Assembly: GCF_002813445.1 (NCBI RefSeq)
Contig: NZ_PHHD01000001.1
Coordinates: 5,394,001-5,458,000 of the forward strand
Direction: 5' to 3'
DNA length: 64,000 bases
Source of the DNA: Pseudomonas tolaasii NCPPB 2192
GTDB lineage: Bacteria > Pseudomonadota > Gammaproteobacteria > Pseudomonadales > Pseudomonadaceae
Each line of letters opens with the position of its first letter. Position 1 is the stretch's first letter. Positions 61,868-64,000 of this stretch are shown one piece after another. Below the pieces are notes generated by a model that saw only the letters and a program-made list of their open reading frames with translations, did not search any database and was not told where the DNA came from. The translations under genes were made by a program, and so were the position numbers.

Positions 61868-62761
61868 ATGCGTTTACGTCATATCGAAGTGATTCAAGCC
61901 ATCTTGCAAACCGGACACCCAGGCTTGGCGGCCGAATGGTTGCAACTTCCCGTGGCCGACGTAGACGCAGCACTCAAAGAGGCCGAGCAGCAATTGGGTT
62001 TCATGCTATTTGCCAGTGTGCGCGGGCGTTTGCAAGCGACGCGCGAAACATTGGCGCTGCAAGCCGAAATTGCGCGCGTGTATGAAGCACTGGAGCCCGT
62101 GCAACGGCTGGCCAGCCGCCTGAAACATCACCATGCCGCGCCCCTGCGCGCCTTGTGCACCCCGCCGCTGGCCAATCAACTGCTGCCGCAAAGCATCGCC
62201 GTGCTGCGCCGCCGTTTTCAGGACACGCCGTGCAACCTGTCCAGCCAACCGACGCGGGATATCGTGCGCAGCCTGTTGCTGCATGAGGCCGAAGTGGGCC
62301 TGAGCCTGCACGACCCGGAACACCCGCAGATTCATAGCACTGTGCTGGCTCAGGGCAAGCTGCAAGTGCTCGCGCCCCACGGCTGGCTCAAACCCAAACA
62401 GAAATACATCGCGCTGCAGGACCTGGCCGGGCAGTCGATGATTGGCCTGGAAGGCCACGACCCGCTAAGCCGCCTGCTCGACGCCAAGCTGCAAGCCCTT
62501 CGGCCGCTGCCGGTGGTGCAAACGCGGGTGCAGACCTACCAGATGATGCGCAGCATGGTGGAGGCCGGCGAAGGTCTGGCGATTGTCGACCCGTTCACCG
62601 CCTTCGGCGCGCGGGAGGCCGGGCTGGACGCGTGCCCGGTGTCGCCGCCGATTCCGGTGAGCCTGTATGCGTTGACCCTCAGGGACGGCATGACCACGCC
62701 GGCCTTGAATGCGCTGCTGGAGATCGTCACGCAAAAAGCCGAGAGTCTGTTAGTGGGTTAA
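61868..62761 (+). CDS. LysR-type transcriptional regulator
   Basis: This is a 297-residue regulator. The N-terminal winged helix is MRLRHIEVIQAILQTGHPGLAAEWLQLPVADVDAALKEAEQQLGFMLFA. A type 2 periplasmic-binding-like effector domain follows, with the family sequence LQVLAPHGWLKP and MMRSMVEAGEGLAIVDPFTA. It is convergent with the GNAT gene, with overlapping stop codons. The target genes are not evident. Confidence 0.9.
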   Translation: MRLRHIEVIQAILQTGHPGLAAEWLQLPVADVDAALKEAEQQLGFMLFASVRGRLQATRETLALQAEIARVYEALEPVQRLASRLKHHHAAPLRALCTPPLANQLLPQSIAVLRRRFQDTPCNLSSQPTRDIVRSLLLHEAEVGLSLHDPEHPQIHSTVLAQGKLQVLAPHGWLKPKQKYIALQDLAGQSMIGLEGHDPLSRLLDAKLQALRPLPVVQTRVQTYQMMRSMVEAGEGLAIVDPFTAFGAREAGLDACPVSPPIPVSLYALTLRDGMTTPALNALLEIVTQKAESLLVG

Positions 62762-63339
62762 ACCTGTTCGCCTTCGGTCTTGAACAGGCGATACCAGAAA
62801 ATCGCCACCTCGCGGGTTTGCGGATCAATGCCGCGATAACGCAACTGATCAATCCCGCCCATCACATACCCGCAGCGCTCATACAGGCGGCAGGCCCCCA
62901 GGTTGTTGTTCTGGGTTTCGAGCATCATGCCCGGCAGGTTTTTCTTGCGGCTCCAGAACTGCGCCACATCCAGCAACGCCTTGGCCACGCCATGCCGACG
63001 TGCAGGCAAAGCCACCGCCAGTTCATCGACATGGGCAAACCCGTTCCAGTTGGTGCTCACCACGATATGCCCCACCGCGCGGTCATCCAGGTAGGCCATG
63101 AAGATCGCGCTGTCCGGCGCGTCACGAAAACTGGCGAACTCCTCTGGGTCAATGCCGTAGCATTTGCGATACGGCACGATGCGCTCCACCGCCCACTGAT
63201 CGACGCGCTTGCCCATCTGGGGCACGCCATAGGCGCTGACTTCGAAACTGAAGTCGTTGCCCCACACGTAGGCATCGAAGCCTTCGTCGGCAACGCGCAC
63301 ACTCAGGCCCGGGTACTTCGGGTTCATTACAGCCTGCAT
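62758..63339 (-). CDS. GNAT N-acetyltransferase, streptothricin-acetyltransferase-like
   Basis: This is a 193-residue enzyme (ATG 63339, AAGGA 7 bases upstream). The GNAT core is AVGHIVVSTNWNGFAHVDELAVALPARRHGVAKALLDVAQFW, followed by GMMLETQNNNLGACRLYERCGYVMGGID. The C-terminal EVAIFWYRLF is like that of Sat-type streptothricin acetyltransferases. Whether it acts on an antibiotic or on a metabolite cannot be said. It lies 8 bases downstream of the decarboxylase end. Confidence 0.85.
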   Translation of the reverse strand: MQAVMNPKYPGLSVRVADEGFDAYVWGNDFSFEVSAYGVPQMGKRVDQWAVERIVPYRKCYGIDPEEFASFRDAPDSAIFMAYLDDRAVGHIVVSTNWNGFAHVDELAVALPARRHGVAKALLDVAQFWSRKKNLPGMMLETQNNNLGACRLYERCGYVMGGIDQLRYRGIDPQTREVAIFWYRLFKTEGEQV

Positions 63340-63347
63340 AAACATCC

Positions 63348-64000
63348 TTAACCCTTGATGCAATCGACGGTGTAACAACGACCACTGCCGTCGTCTTCGT
63401 GTTGCAGCCCGTGAACATCGGCGACAAAACCGGGGAAACTGCTATCGAATGTCCGGGCAAACGCCAGGTAGTCGATGATCGAGCGCGTTGACTCGGTAAA
63501 ACGCTCGCCGGGCATGATCAACGGTATGCCCGGCGGATAAGGCACCAGCATCACGGCTGCGATGCGTCCTGGCAAGGCATCGATGGAAACGGCTTCAACT
63601 TCGCCTCTGACCAGCTGGTCGTAGGCGTCGGCCGGTTTCATAGCGATCTCCGGCAACACGGTGTACATGCGCTTGAGATGCCTGGCGGTGGCGTTGCTGC
63701 GATAGCAACTGTGCAATTGATCGCACAGGTCGCGCAAGCCCAGGCCCTGATAGCGCGCCGGGCCTTGTGTGTAGACCGATGGCAAACAGCTGGCAAGGCT
63801 GACATTCGCGTCGTAATTGCGTTTGAACTCCAGCAGTTCGGTAAGCAACGTACTCCATTTACCTTTGGTAATGCCCATGGAAAACAGCACCAGGAAGGAA
63901 TACAACCCGGTTTTTTCCACCACCAGCCCACGTTCCCAGAGGAATTTACTGACCACCGCCGCCGGAATGCCGCACTCGCTCAACGCGCCACCGGCGTTCA
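63348..64000 (-). CDS. Orn/Lys/Arg decarboxylase, C-terminal part (5' end beyond window)
   Basis: About 217 C-terminal codons are visible and the frame stays open to the window edge. The sequence matches the C-terminal domain of group III PLP decarboxylases: VVSKFLWERGLVVEKTGLYSFLVLFSMGITKGKWSTLL, AMKPADAYDQLVRGEVEAVSIDALPGRIAAVMLVPYPPGIPLIMPGERF. The PLP lysine would lie upstream, outside the window. Substrate (arginine, lysine or ornithine) cannot be set from this part. Such enzymes consume protons and release polyamines or agmatine. Confidence 0.92.
   Translation of the reverse strand, partial: NAGGALSECGIPAAVVSKFLWERGLVVEKTGLYSFLVLFSMGITKGKWSTLLTELLEFKRNYDANVSLASCLPSVYTQGPARYQGLGLRDLCDQLHSCYRSNATARHLKRMYTVLPEIAMKPADAYDQLVRGEVEAVSIDALPGRIAAVMLVPYPPGIPLIMPGERFTESTRSIIDYLAFARTFDSSFPGFVADVHGLQHEDDGSGRCYTVDCIKG

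Overview
This window is chromosomal DNA from a Pseudomonas of the P. fluorescens group. The evidence is the GC-rich coding style, the six-gene fap amyloid operon, a dense set of P. fluorescens-type REP palindromes, and housekeeping genes whose sequences are recognisably Pseudomonas (pepN, cti, metH, cysI with a DUF934 partner, nfuA, and the cobalamin genes). I see no prophage, insertion sequence, CRISPR array, rRNA or tRNA. Both edges cut genes: a dpkA-like reductase on the left and an Orn/Lys/Arg decarboxylase on the right.

Layout. 0-6.6 kb: a 1720-residue dermonecrotic-toxin-like protein with a C-terminal zinc-protease motif, and a small PepSY protein. 6.7-14.2 kb: an orphan FecR regulator, the fapABCDEF operon with a good sigma-54 promoter candidate and an internal terminator, and a convergent sigma-54 activator that may control it. 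14.5-18.2 kb: a small conserved protein and a translationally coupled gnd-zwf-HAD operon. 18.4-23.3 kb: a short coiled-coil protein, a phosphoethanolamine transferase, a Fur-type TonB siderophore receptor and a small periplasmic protein. 23.4-35.2 kb: mixed housekeeping genes (GNAT, ZapE-like ATPase, NTF2-like, WYL regulator, aldo/keto reductase, PepN, DUF2797, YeaC, rhomboid, phosphatase, NAD kinase, DUF1853).

35.3-45.0 kb is a cobalamin island. Two divergent B12 riboswitches face away from each other. The minus-strand one controls cobW-cobN and probably the chelatase motor gene. The plus-strand one controls cbtB-cbtA-cobE, with cobM just downstream. The chelatase motor gene carries a textbook -1 programmed frameshift signal: an A AAA AAG heptamer, a 5-nt spacer and an 11-bp stem. 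One mRNA could therefore make both a ChlI/CobS-like ATPase and a ChlD/CobT-like ATPase-VWA fusion to drive CobN. MetH, a B12-dependent enzyme, lies a few kb further on.

45.1-64 kb: nfuA, cti, metH, DUF2970, a periplasmic binding protein, cysI-DUF934, a MerR regulator divergent from an OYE-family flavoprotein with a perfect 16-bp operator palindrome, poxB, an FMN reductase, several small proteins, an orphan GspG-like pseudopilin, a LysR regulator, a GNAT enzyme, and the start of a decarboxylase.

The strongest points for a second look are the frameshift in the chelatase gene, the sigma-54 promoter, enhancer and activator set around fap, the terminator between fapC and fapD, and the large toxin-like protein with internal repeats and an AT-rich patch.
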